NCBI GenBank assembly: GCA_007449985.2
Contig: VIIQ02000112.1
Coordinates: 124,001 to 188,000, forward strand
Source: Desmodesmus armatus
Lineage: Eukaryota; Chlorophyta; Chlorophyceae; Sphaeropleales; Scenedesmaceae
DNA length: 64,000 nucleotides
Direction: 5' to 3'
Shown here: positions 1-12,200 of the stretch, in pieces
Numbering within the stretch: position 1 is the stretch's first letter
Layout: each line of letters begins with the position of its first letter
The notes under the pieces: model-generated
The model's database searches: none
Told to the model about the DNA's origin: nothing
The model's input: only the letters and a program-made list of their open reading frames with translations
Translations under genes and position numbers: made by a program

Positions 1-1293
1 CAGGCTACAAATTGGTCGTAATTCAGTGCAGAGGTTGTTCAAGCAGCTTGAACGTGTCTGGTCGGAACCCTTCTTTTGTGTAATGGCGTATATCTGGTAC
101 GTTGGAGTTGGCCGTTTGCCTGCAGCAGCAGTCGCAGGTGTATCAACAAGCTTGTCTTTCTGCTGCAGTGTTGCTGACAGCACGAAGAGTTGTGTTTTGT
201 GTTTGTGACCACATCACCATCCTGCAGGGGTCTTGTGGTGTGCTGTTCCCGCCCTGCAACGCTCTCTCATCTGCATGCACTATCAGCCAGGTTGTATTGT
301 GCTTGCCTGGCACAGTTACCATTCAATCTGGCGGTCACCTTGAAGTTCTGGGCTGGCATGTTGGCCACAGTGCTGACAAGCACACACCCACAGTTATTGC
401 TGACCCCGTGTAACATGTGATTGATGATGCATGCACAAGAAACAAGTGACAGCTTCTACTCCTGCACAGCTGCTGCTGTCGCCAGCAGGCTGATCACTGG
501 GCCATGCTGGTTGCTTTCTCAGAGATGAAGGGGCAGCAACGGGGGTAACTTGTGCAGAGTGATCTTCAAGTCGGCTCTCAGTTTGGGCCCCACCTGTTAC
601 AGTTCTAGTTGTCCCACCAGTCCATGAAGGCCTGACTACTGTAGCCCACAAATGAAAAATCTGCTGTTCTACCCAGCCCGGCCCATTTCCCCACACACGA
701 CTGAGCAAGCCAGCTTTGCAGCCACGTGCAGAATGCTGCCTGGTGCTGCGGCATGCATCAGCCAGTCTGCCACACACACAGATTCATACAACCCGCCTCT
801 TGACAGCTCCCAACTTGCAGGCACCACAAACATGATAACATCGTCTGCCTTGCTGCACAATCCAGGGTGCAGGTCATGCAGCAAGCCATTAGCCAGATCA
901 CAGTCTGCAAGTTCAGCTCCACCAGCATCACCTGCCACCCTCCCCAGCGACATAAAGAAATACTACCGCAGAAGCACCTATGGACCATGTGCAGCCATGT
1001 GGCCGCCACCTCCCAGCAGGACAGTGCCTTTCAAGCAAAGCTTGCAAACAGCCGGGGCTCCTGACCACAAACCTCTAGTCACATCGTGCAAGTGGCACAT
1101 ATGCACCCCTGCACACCTGCTTAGCTCAGCAGCACTGAACACCTGCACATGCCTCATCATCACCATCACACTACGTCACCACACGCAAACAGTCGCCACC
1201 AGAATGGCCAACAATGCAGAGGTGGCAAGGCAAAGGGCTTCACGCACACACAACCATGTACAGAGGCTGCAGAATGACAACCCCCCCTGTTGA
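1..1293. other. 3' flank / intergenic, no gene recognised
   Basis: This stretch lies downstream of the minus-strand membrane-protein gene that ends at 1294. Open frames on both strands here are short, lack family motifs and have no plausible splice-linked partners. It probably holds the 3' UTR of that gene and spacer. A minus-strand TGTAA-type motif (TTACA at about 595-599) is present, but it is about 700 nt from the stop and is weak evidence for a polyadenylation site. Confidence 0.4.
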
Positions 1294-3592
1294 TCAGACT
1301 GGGCTCTGCCTGACGCTGCTGGGCTGCGGGCTTGCAGCAGCTGCAAGTGCTGGTGCTGCCTGGTTGCGCTGCAATGCAGCCCGCTTTTTCTCGTCCAACT
1401 CTTTCAGGCTCTGCAAAACAGATAAAAGGAAGCAACAGGCAGAGTTGGGCTCCAACATGATGGGTTCCAAGCAAGTCTTGACAATGCACCTTGAAGCCAG
1501 CATGATTCACACCTGTTGCTGACTGCACAGCAGGGAGCAACGAGGCTTATAGGCATCGTAAACACAGAAATTGTGCAGTCAGCGCAGTCTGCATGCTCAG
1601 CTGTGGTGTTTGTCCCAATCAGACAGTAGGTCTGGTGTCACCCCATTCAGCACAATGCATACATGCAAGATGCCCTTCAGCGTGCTAACATCAACAGGGG
1701 CTGCCGCGACCAGCGACGAAAGATAGTGCTCACCCCCTGGCTTTTAGCCTCCATTCTGCACAGCTGGCCCATGATGACGTCGTGCAGTTTGTTGGGTGAC
1801 CTGGTGGCAACGGACGACCTGCGGGCACCGCTGGTGGAGCTGCCGGCTGACATGGGCGTGGTTGAGCCTGGCATGGTGCTGCTGCCCGGGGTTGCTGCAG
1901 GACCACCACAGCTGCCGGCAGTGCTGTGCACAGAGTGCACATGCGTCATGCTGCCGGTCTGGGCCGTGCTGGCAGTCCCTGGGGTGCTCATGCCCGCTGA
2001 CAGGGGGCTGCCAGCAAAACCGGGCATGGGGCTTGCGAAAGGCTGCTGCTGGTGCTGCATGCCCGGTGTGCTGGCAGAGCCAAAGGGCAGGGGTGTGTTG
2101 CTGCCCCTGCTGGTGTTCACCCAGCCAGCCAGCCCTGCAGGCGATGGGGGTGTCAGGGCACCAGTGGCAGGCTCTGGGGCCCTGTGCTGCACTGCCATGC
2201 CTGGCATCGCCCCACCCAGCTGGCCTGCGCTGTGGGGTGCCGGGCCCTGTGCTCCAAAGCCAGCACCGTAGGGTGAGCAGGCTGCTGTGCCTGCTGCAGG
2301 GGGGCAGGACATTGCGGGTGGCTGCTGCCCCTGGGGCTGATGCTGTGGCTGAGGGGTCCAGTGGGACCCAGCAGTACCAGAGCGCTGCGCGTTGGTGGGA
2401 CCAAGCTGGGGCCCTGAGTAGCCTGCAGATGGTGAGGCGCTAGCAGGTGCTGGGCTGCTGCTGGGGCGTGCACCTCCTGGGAGTGCCACTGGTCCACCTG
2501 GCAGCATGCGCTGCGTGGAGCCGGGTGGGGCAGCAGGGTTGGGGCTGCTGCTTGCACTGTATGCACCAGCTGGGCTGCTGAGAGGAACTGGGCTCCTGCT
2601 GGCAGAGTAGGGCTGGGGCATGTAGGCTCCAGGGCCAGGGTTTGGAGACTGCAACCGGGCACCCTTGTCGTAGCCGGCAGGGGATGCCTTGAGGGAGCTG
2701 GTGCCTGCTGTGCTGTGCATGGGTGCATAGGCCAGCTGGTCGCTGTTGTTGGCAGCGTCGGGTGCAGGCGGGGCTTCTGCCAGAAGGAGCGCCAGGTTTG
2801 GGGCCGAGGTCTCGCTGGCAGGTGCAGGAGGTGTCGATGCTGCACTGTGAGGCTGCGCGCTGGGGCAAACGGAGTTGCCCTGCACACATCACACGTATAT
2901 GCTTTGTTGTGGACCGTTCAGGGCCGTGTTGCTGCAAGTGTTACCACCACTCCATCTGTCGGTTGATTCAGCATGCATTGTGTGGCAAACAGCACATCAC
3001 CGGCCGGGTATGGCAACAGCATAACCGTATGCAACTGAAGAACAGGAACACACAGAGCCTGCCTCACCTGTCCTGCATTGTAGTGCCCAGCGGGGCTGTG
3101 CAGCAGCAACGGCACCACACCCTCTTTGCTGTTGCACGCCGCTGTAGCTGCAGTTGCTGCTGGGCTCGGCGTGGCAGCTTCTTTGAGTCTTTCAGCGAAG
3201 TCAAAAGCTTGTGCTGTGACGCCCTGGCAGCGATGCAGGAGCTCGGCCTCCCTCGCTTTCCAGGCCTTGTACACGCTGTGGTGGCGTGCTTCCCTTTGCA
3301 AAGCATACACCAGCACGATCGCCAGGGCAAACCAGGACGCGTACAGGGCAAGATGCAGGGCCAAGGTCCATAACTGGGGTTGCTGAATAGGACGATAGTC
3401 CACCTCCTTCGCTGCCATGTCGCAGGTCCTCGAGCAGGCCATCATAGTGTTGAAGCAGACGGCATCCGGCTCAAGCTCGAGGCCGTTAACTACCAGACCT
3501 GCTAATGCATTCGACGTGTGGTCTATTTCTGCCTCTGCCCAGCGAAACAGGCAGAGCAGCACACCAACCAACAACCAAGTCTTGCTCTCCAT
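1294..3592 (-). CDS. Signal-peptide, single-pass membrane protein with Pro/Ser/Gly-rich tail, function unknown
   Basis: I do not recognise the family. Exons in coding order are 3592-3068, 2879-1734 and 1410-1294; all junctions are GT-AG in phase 0, giving about 595 residues. The N-terminus (MESKTWLLVGVLLCLF...) looks like a cleavable signal peptide. A short, probably lumenal segment with three cysteines follows (CFNTMMACSRTC), then one hydrophobic span at about residues 72-95, then a basic juxtamembrane helix. The central ~380 residues are rich in Pro, Ser, Ala, Gly and Gln and are probably disordered. The last exon adds a short charged helix (SLKELDEKKRAALQR) and an Ala/Pro tail. The topology suggests a type I protein of the secretory pathway or nuclear envelope with a cytosolic tail, but that is inference. 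It is divergent from the golgin gene 280 bp away. The first exon and its splice sites are convincing; an additional small exon in the last intron cannot be excluded. Confidence 0.6.
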
Positions 3593-3872
3593 CCTTCTGC
3601 TCAGAGCGTCTACGCGCGGGTTCTGAACTCGAAGCTGGACTGTTGGCTTGTCTGACTAGCTGGGGTTGCCCTCGGTGATGACAGCTGCATTGTAAAATTC
3701 AATTGGCTTGGGTTCAGAGGAGAAACCTGGGGTTGGTTCCTCATGCATGCATTTGAGGTCAGTCGCGTATTTGGTGCCAGAGACAGCATCAGGTGCAGCC
3801 CCAGGGGCCCCTGCGTGGACCTGTACCCTCACACTTCCCAGCGACTGATCTGTCCCTCTGCCTGTACTCAAC
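3593..3872. promoter_or_regulatory. Divergent intergenic region between membrane-protein gene and golgin-84
   Basis: These 280 bp separate two head-to-head start codons (3592 minus, 3873 plus), so both 5' UTRs and core promoters must lie here. No TATA box or other named element stands out. The call rests on gene orientation only. Confidence 0.5.
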
Positions 3873-6800
3873 ATGGCTTCCTGGCTGCAAGCCCAGCTCA
3901 AGGCTGCAGAGAACCTGCTTGAGGCAGTAGATAGGACTGTATCAGCCACAACAGGGGCACAACCAGGCGCCCCAGGCAATGCCACTGCGTCAGGTAACAC
4001 CCAAAGCCCACAAACCCCGTCTTGCTGTCCCTGGCGACCAGCCCTGCTGACACTTTTTTGGGGTCACCATGCAGGGCAACATGATGAGGCCACTGCAGTT
4101 TACAACAGCAATCAAAACTGGCAGCAGTTAGGCCCTGGGACTGCACAGGTGAGTGACGTGGTGCTTGTAACAACAACCTGCACACGCCCAGCCCTTGAGT
4201 AACTGCAGCATGCTGTGCATGACACCTTTCAGCTTTGCACCTCAACCTCTGTGTTGGATGTTGCAGGGGCCAGCACACTTTGACAGCCCACAGCAAGGCA
4301 GTGGCAGCCCCTTGCTTGCCGCCAACGTCACCAGGGGTTTGTCGTGGCTGGCAGGCAGCCCAAAGCCCTCAGGGTCCCCCGCCTCCGGCTCCCCAGCACA
4401 CCCAGCAGCAGCAACGGCAGCAGTAGCAGGCCCAAAGCAGCCTAGCCAGCCGCTATGGCAGCCTTTTGTGCCCCAGTCACCCAGCGGTGGTACCGACCTA
4501 GGTCCAAGGCATTTTGGCCATGTGCAGCAGTCGCCAGGGCCTAGCAGCCCTGCATACAGCAGCAGGGCATCGCCAGCAGCCACACCCCCAGGCAGCACAG
4601 GCGGCTACACCTCCAAGAGCCGCGGGCCCTTCAGCAGCAGTGGCGGCAGCGGCTTGCAGCCAGGCAGTAGCAGCGGCTTGCAGCCAGTCAGTAGCAGCAG
4701 CTTGCAGCCAGTCAGCAGCAGCGGCTTGCAGCCAGTCAGCAGCAGCGGCAGTGCCATCCTGCAGCATGGTGCACCCTTGACAGCAACTGCGCAGCCCTGG
4801 CAGCTTGCTGAAACAAGCAGTGCACACGCCAATGGCAACACTCCCACTTTGTCAGTGCCAGGGCCTGCAGCAGCAACAGCAGGGCCTGTAGCAGCAGCTG
4901 CAGCTGTGGCCCCTACTTCTGTTGACAGCCATGCAGCAGCAGCAGCTCTTCAGGACCAAGGGTCTGTGGATGGAGCTAGGCCGTCCGACGGCCCTGCTGC
5001 AGCTGCTGTACCTGCAGTTGCCACTGTGCCTGAGCAGGCACCAGACCTGCTGGAGGGGAGCAGTATCACAGCAGCACCTGCTGCTGACGCGAGTGCTGCC
5101 CTCTTTGCGCCTGCAGCGGAGGCACTGGCTCCTGCACCAGCAGAAGCCCAGGTCGCTGCTGCCGCCCCTGCAGTCAGCAGCACAGCAGGCAGCAGTGATG
5201 GACAGCAGCAGCTGCCAAGCCAGCAGCTTGACAGCGGGCCAGCACCTGCTGCTGAGGCAGCAGCTGACAGGAGCATATCCACATCCGCAGATGGAGCTGC
5301 AAGTGCAAGTGCTGCTCCTGCTGTAGCTGGTGACAGCACTGGCAGCTCCCGCACTGACTCAGGCCAACTTCCTGCGGCAGGGCAATCAGATGCCGACCAC
5401 AATGCTGATGAAGCTGCAGCTGCAGGCCAAGCCCCTTCAGCACCAGCAGCAGCACCAGTAGCAGCAGCTGCTGGCGGCTCCTTTGCTGCTAAGGAGTCCC
5501 AGCTGACGCGGCTGGTAGAGACGCTGCGCAAACGGCTGGAGGTGGTGCGGGGCGAGAACCAGCAGCTAGAGGACATGCTGCACGAAGCTGAGCAGCGGTC
5601 CTCTGCAGAGCAGGCCACCATTGCACAGTTGACGTCAGAGCTGACGGCAGTGCGGCGGGAGCAGGACGGGCTGGTGTCCTCGGCTGCTGCCAATGCTGCT
5701 GCGCAGGATGCGCACATAGGGCGGCTGCAGGCGGAGCTGGATGCGGCCAGTAGGCAGGTGGCGGCATTGCAGGCGGAGATTACGACGGTGCAGGAGCAGC
5801 ATGCGCAGGCGCTCAGTAGTAAGGACAGCATGGAGGGAGGTGCATTGGAAGGTGAGCGGTGACAATGGCTGCTGCGGAGCTGTCCCAACCGAGAGGGGTG
5901 CTTCCGCTTGGTTTTCTTCTATGAATTATACAGGCACGCAGTATTGCAGGCACATGGCGTCGCGATGTATGGAGGGAACACCGCAACGTGTGTGTTTGGG
6001 TGCTGTGTTGGGGCAGCACATTTCCCTGCAATGCCAGGTCGGGGCTGTCAGGTGGGCGTTGATGTCGAGGAGTGTACGCACAGAGGACCTGCCAGGACTC
6101 TGCGTTGATATATGACTTGCAACAAGCCGTTGCATCCCACCAGGACTGCCTAAGGGTCTCCCAGGTGTGTAAGTGATCTGATTTCTTGCTCACACAGCCA
6201 CAGCATGTGGCTGAAGGCTTGTGCCAACAAGCGTTGGGTGTGCTTCGCTGCTGTGTTGCTGCAGCGCTGCGTGCTGAGGTGGCCACATATGAGGGCCAGC
6301 TGGAGGTTGAGCGCAGGGCACACGCAGCCACCAAGGCTGCAGCGGCAAGCAGAGAGCGCGACCTGGAAGAGCAGCTGGGGAGCAGCAGGTGGGGGCACTG
6401 CACTGTGATGAGAAGCACATGTGTTTGATGTGTTTGTATCGGTGGATTTTTGTCAGATGATTGGTGCTATGCAGTGTTGTGCTGCAATGTAGTTTATAGC
6501 AGTGTACTGTACCGCCCTGCTCAGCGGCAAGCATTTGGTATTGCAGGCATGTAAATGCAGCGCTTCTGGCTGAGACCACCTGTTAGCCAACTGCATAAAA
6601 CATGCTAGATGAGCTGAAGTGAGGCGCTTGGTAAAATTGTGTTGTGGCTGCTGCCTGGAAGCGTGTACCCTGAGTCTGTCAACGCTGTGCTGTCTTTTGA
6701 CAGCTTGCGCTTGTGTTTCACCACCGAGGTGTCTTTTGAATACATGGCAGAAGGCATCGTGTATGACACACTCCTGCAACCAAGTGTGTGCACGTGTGCT

Positions 6801-8235
6801 GGTGTGGGTCTGCCGCCCTGTCTGTCTGCCTGCAGTGAGGCCCTGGCTGCCACTCAGCGCCAGCTTGAGGAGGCCTCCAGCAGGGCGCGAGAGGCGGAGC
6901 AGCAGCAGCTGATGGCCGCAGCAGAGGCAGCACGCCTGCAGCAGCAGGTGGGCTGTGTGAAAGAACCCGGGGGGGGGGGGCTTTGTGCCTTGCGTACCCA
7001 CCCTGTGATCAATTCGCTGTTGGTGGTGGTGGCTTGCGGCGGTGCAAACACCTGCTGTACCTGCCTGCTCCAGCATGGCAGCCCAGTTATAATTCTGGCA
7101 TCTTGTTCCCTCAGCACCTGTGTGTGTTTGAACATGCACAGTGGCTGCTCGATAGGCTTGTCAAGATGGCATCTGGTAGCACTGCGTAACTCAGGGGCTG
7201 GATACCTCAAGGGCCGCAACACAGTATTGCAAGCTGCAAACGTGCTGCCATGCATGGTGTGCCTACCGCAGGTGCAGCAGTTGGGCGCAGAGCACTCGAC
7301 CTCCCAGCAACCAGACCCCCACCTGCAGCTCCAGCACGAAGCTGAGCGCGAGGCTCTGCAGCGCCGCAACGCAGAGGCCGAAGCACAAGCCATGTCAGCG
7401 CTGCAGGCGCAGCGGGCCGCTGAGGGCCGAGTGGCTGAGCTGCAGGCCGAGGTAGCTCACCTGCACAGCAGCTACCAAGCCCAGGCGGCCAGCAGAGGCA
7501 CCCCGCACCTTGAGCAGCAGCTGCGTGAGCTGCAGGAGCTGCTGTACCAGAAGCAGCAGCAGCTGGAGCGGCTGTCTGGGGAGAAGCAGGCGCAGCAGCT
7601 CATGCTGGAGCGGCAGGTGCGCAGGTTGCTGTGCTGGCCGTGCTGCGTGGATGCTTAACCTCTTCTTGTAGTCTGATAGTGTTGTGCGCAGCATGCAGTG
7701 TAGTGCCTCGTCAACTCTGCGTGTATGATATCATGCAAGCGCCCAGCACAGCTGGTGCAGACATGCAGTTGTGCTGACGCATGGCTGCTTGCCTGGTTGC
7801 TTGCAGATAACGTCGCTCAAGTCTGAGCTAGGCAAGGCCCATGCTGCCGCAGCCGCGTCAGTGACAGGCGTCCACATGCGCAGCAGTCAGCACGACATCA
7901 TCCCCATGGATGCACTGGGGGAGCCCTACCAACGCCTGGCACGGCACAACAAGCTGGGTGGTGCTGTGCAGGCCACCGCAAACTTCCTGGACACGACAGC
8001 AGCCTCTGCCTCCCAGCTGCTGCGGCAGCAGCCCCTGGCAAGGCTGATTGTGTTCCTATACATTGTGCTGATCCACTTGTATGTGTACTTCCTGCTGGCG
8101 CGCATGCAGAGGCAGGCGCTGCTGCTGATAGGGCAGCAGGAACATGCGACGGGGGTTGGGCCTGAGCGCAGCATGCAGGCCCCGCCTGCGCCAATGATGG
8201 CCCCACCCTTGCCGCAACTGCCTGGGCAGCCATAG
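3873..8235 (+). CDS. GC1: Golgin-84 (GOLGA5 / plant golgin candidate) Golgi tethering protein
   Basis: Golgin-84 is a Golgi membrane coiled-coil tether for intra-Golgi vesicle traffic and cisternal structure. Seven exons join in frame: 3873-3993, 4099-4148, 4267-5851, 6265-6388, 6836-6947, 7272-7616 and 7807-8235, giving 921 residues. The start MASWLQAQLKAAENLLEAVD matches the diagnostic N-terminus of plant golgin-84. The middle is Ala/Ser/Gln-rich with a tandem SSGLQPVS repeat. A long coiled coil begins near residue 480 and continues to about 790 (LVETLRKRLEVVRGENQQLE onward). The last exon carries a C-terminal transmembrane anchor at about residues 859-878 (IVFLYIVLIHLYVYFLLA) after the conserved RLARHNKLGGAVQATANFLD region, as expected of a tail-anchored golgin. 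The second exon is small. If intron 1 were retained the frame would stay open, so the first intron is the least certain part. Confidence 0.93.
4641..4748 (+). repeat. In-frame 24-nt minisatellite in golgin-84
   Basis: About four to five imperfect 24-nt units inside golgin exon 3 encode repeated SSGLQPVS. Units differ by single substitutions such as GGC to AGC, so the array is not perfectly homogenised. It sits in the Ser/Ala-rich linker before the coiled coil and may be length-polymorphic. Confidence 0.85.
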
Positions 8236-9231
8236 CCTGTGTGTGCAAATATTGCTTTGTAGTGGCAGTTGTTTCCAATGAGGACGTGTGTGAGTGTTGC
8301 TTGACAACTTCCAACCAGGCGAGGGCAACAGTACTTCGCGGTGTTTGGATATTTTGAGCTCAATGGAGCTTTAGCAATGCACATTGCGGTCAAGCGGGGT
8401 CGCCAAGTCGCGCAAAGCCGTGATCAAGGTCATCTCTGGCCAGCCTTTACACACACTAGCCTGTCATCACTACGACTCGTCATCATGACATGTACCTGCT
8501 GGATGAGGCAATACATGTAACACTGCCGCCATGGCTTCAGGCAGATCCGCCAAAATTACACCACCACACGATATGGCAAAAGCAGCAAAGTGCCCAACTG
8601 TTGCAGGCACCCGCCAGTGCGGATGCTGGCCATCATCATCATCATTACACGTGTTTCCGGCCAGGTTCAATGCGCATGCAGCAAGCTGCAAGCAGCAAAT
8701 CGACCTTGGTGCAAGACAAGCAAGACACCACCAGGCGACCAGTGACCTAGGACACTAGATAGCCTGTGCCAGTTACGGCCACAACGCAAACATACAAGGG
8801 GCATAACAAGCAGCAGCGCTGAAACGGGCTGCTGCAGACCACCCCACAAATGCTGCTTGTGGTTTCAAAACCAAACTACTGTAGTGGGATTCCCAAGGAC
8901 CTGTGGTCAGCCGGTTGAAATGTTGACCCCTTTGGAACAGGGCACTGCACGAGTCACCGCACCACAACCAGCACAGGATGGGCCACCAGAAGCACCTCTA
9001 CACAAAGGTGTCCTGCGCAACCGCTGCATGCTGCTGGCACACCTGAGTGACTGCCGACGATTCACAAGAGGCGAACGAAGCAACAAAAGGAAAAACCACG
9101 ACAATACCCCTGTTATACACCCAGCACCACACAGACATACACAAAGCTGAGCGGCAACTGAACACTGCAGCACCCAACAGCACTCCACGTAAACAGACAC
9201 AGCGCTCACTCTCACCGGCTAAGTGCAACTG
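8236..9231. other. Convergent intergenic region between golgin-84 and DDX47
   Basis: The two genes end facing each other here. I see no coding exon or recognisable element. A TGTAA motif at 8516-8520, the usual algal polyadenylation signal, lies 281 nt after the golgin stop and could end that transcript. The DDX47 3' UTR enters from the right. Confidence 0.45.
8516..8520 (+). terminator. Candidate polyadenylation signal of golgin-84
   Basis: TGTAA is the polyadenylation signal generally used in chlorophyte algae. This copy is the first one noted downstream of the golgin stop. Five bases occur often by chance, so the call is tentative. Confidence 0.3.
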
Positions 9232-12200
9232 TTACCGGCCACGCCCGCGACCACCGCTGCGGCCGCCTCTGTGGCCGCCTCTGCTGCGCTTGTGGCCCCC
9301 GCTGCCCTTCAACGCCAACCCCGCCAAGCTGTTATCCTCCTCATCGTCCCCTACATGCCCCCGCTTCTTCCCCTTGCCTTTCCCGCCATCATCCGCCTCT
9401 TTCATTTGCATCGTGGCAATGCGCTGCGCATTGCCGACCTGCTCCAGCAGCAGCAACACCTCATCCCGCTCTGCAGGGAACGCCTCCATCTTCACCCCCG
9501 TCAAATGCTCGATCTTCTGGAACACCTCGACATCGTACTGCGTTACTAACGTGACGCTGCGGCCGCTGCGACCCGCGCGGGCGGTACGGCCGACACGATG
9601 CACGTAGTCCTTACTGTTGCCGGGCACATCGTAGTTGATCACAACATCGACGCTGGGGATGTCCAAACCGCGACTGGCTACATCCGTGGCGACCAGTATG
9701 CTGCGCTCACCGCTCTTGAACTTGTTGAGAGCACCCAGGCGCTTTGGTTGACTCATCTGGCCGTGGATAGGCACGCTGCCAAAGCCCAGGTTGCGCAGGG
9801 TCAGGGCAATCTTGCGCGTGGAGTCGCACGTCCGTGTAAACACCTGCAACATGCGGCACAGTACAAATCTGGCTGCTCAGCCCCCTCGGCACCGCACTCA
9901 TGCTCAGCGCCAGAATGAGAACAAACCGCGCCGCCCATGCATTGCCACAACACATAAAAAAACATGATACAGCTTGCTGTTGACTGCTGCAGCATGTGAG
10001 ACTTGTGCCTGAACTGAAAGTTTGAGCTCAGCTAAACAGCACAGCTTGCAGCAGTGGCGGATGCAGGAGTGCGGCAGGTCCTCACCATTGCTGTGCTGCC
10101 ACTGAGCTCATTGAGCACGAAAGCCAGGTAGCAGTCCTTGTACTTGGCAGGGATGAACAGGTACTGCTGCCGCAGGGTGTCCACCGTGCTGTATTTGTGA
10201 GCCACCTCGATCTGCACATGGACAAGACAACACCGTCAGCATGAGCAGCGCCACGCAAAGCAAAGCAGTGCGATACAGAGCAGCACTCCCCACAGAGCTG
10301 CACCAACCGCTGCATGCGCCTCCATACTAGGCTGCACAGGGGCAAATCCACCAGCAGCTGGCTGTGCTTCTGCACTGTTGTGTCCGTTGTGACTGCTGCT
10401 GCTTACCCTTCCATTTTGGGGGGGGGGTCCGGGGAAGGGGGGGGGCACCCCCAACCAGATGGCCACACACAACTCAGCCAAGTCAACCCGACTGCTGGGG
10501 GCCGCAGGCAAGCCTCACCGCTGAGACACGCCTGACACTCCCACTGCTGCTTACCTTCACAGGGCTGACCAGGCACGCCCTCTGCAGCTTTGCCACCTTG
10601 TTGGTCATGGTGGCAGAGAACAGCTGCGTGCGGCGATCACGGGGGATGGCCTGAGCAAGCGGCAGCAGGGGCGGCGGCAGGAGCAGCAGAGCAGGGGTCA
10701 GCACGCCAAAGACAAATCAGATGTGTCCATGTGGCGCATTTCCAAAAAGCATACTACGAGGTGAACGTGCAGCAAAGGGATGGGCACAGCAGCATCAGTG
10801 AGACATTCGGCACCGGCTGCACCGGCCTGTTGTAAAAGCCCACTAGGCCATGTAGACAGACCCACAAACACGCACACAGTCACCAGGCGCCTGGTGCACA
10901 CCCCCCCCCCCCCCCCCGCCCACCCTCACCCCACCCTAACACCGTCACCTCACCCACTTTTGAGTATCTGGTCTATCTCCTGTTCACAGTCCATGTACAA
11001 CAGCTTGTCTCCTATATGCATACACAAGCTGCCTGCTGCCCCTCCCCCCCTCCGCCCCCACTGCCACCTCACCCTACCTTGAGTATCTGGTCTATCTCCT
11101 GTCCAAAGCCCATATCCAGCAGCTTGTCTCCCACATGCATACACAAGCTGCCTGCTGCCCCCCCCCCTCTCGAAACACCCCCCCCCCACACACACACACA
11201 CCCCACCACCACCGCCCACCTTGAGTATCTGGTCAATCTCCTGTTCAAAGTCCATGTCCAGCAGTTTGTCAGCCTCATCCAGCACCAGGTGCTTGAGGGC
11301 CTTCAGGCTGAACCCCTTGGTGTTGGACAGGTGGTCAACAACACGACCAGGGGTGCCCACTATCACATGCGGCCGCTTGGCGAGGGCAATGGCCTGGGGG
11401 GGGGGGGCACAAGATGAAGACGATAGGGGTGAAAGAAATGAGTGGATGGGGTGGGGGTGGGGTGCTGCTGCTGAGCGCTGGTGGGACAGCGGATACCGCC
11501 CTGCCCAGTCAGTGCATACTGATCACCAGCACCCCCCACCACCACCACCTTGCAGCCTTCCAACCAGTACTGCTGTTGACCCCTTGGTTGGGATCCCCCC
11601 TCCCACGCACAGCCAACACCCACAATCAGCTCTCTCCACAACACACCCCACCACCATCCTGCAGACTGCACACACACGCCCCACCACCACCACCACCCCT
11701 GCAAACTGCATAAAAACTGCATACAAAAACCACACCATCACCAACCCCGCAACCCCCCCCCACCACCACCACCACTGCAAACCCACCTGCGCCATCATGT
11801 CAATGCCCCCCACCAGCACTGCGGTCTTGAGCCCTATGCCTGCCCCCAGCGCCTCAAACTGCTCTGCTATCTGTATGGCCAGCTCGCGTGTGGGAGACAG
11901 CACCAGCGCATACAGCTCCTGGGGTTTATCCATCAGGCCCTGCAGGATGGGCATGGCAAAGGCGCCCGTCTTGCCTGAACCTGTTTGGGCCAGGCCGATG
12001 ACGTCATTGCCTGGGGGGCAGCATGGTGAGGGGTGAGGGATGGTGAGCAGCAACGTGAGTGAGGGAGGGAGAGGAGCTGCGTGTGAGATATGCGGGAAAG
12101 CATGCACGGCTACTGAGTAATATGTTTCCAAAGGGGCGGGGAGAGGGCGCTAAGAGGCAGGTGCGGTGGCCATGCATGGGGAAAACATGCACAGTAACCT

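Noticed and set aside
1663..2271. Long plus-strand frame opposite the membrane-protein exon 2
   Set aside because: It is the antisense shadow of the Pro/Ser/Gly-rich exon; it has no family motif and the minus-strand frame is splice-linked to a signal-peptide exon.
3994..4098. Retaining golgin intron 1 as coding sequence
   Set aside because: The frame stays open, but the translated piece is Cys/Trp-rich and unlike golgin; splice sites at both ends are good and keep the phase.
4950..5888. 312-residue minus-strand frame under the golgin gene
   Set aside because: Low-complexity complement (Ala/Ser/Cys) of GCA/GCT-rich coding DNA; the plus-strand golgin-84 frame continues into the coiled coil and TM anchor.
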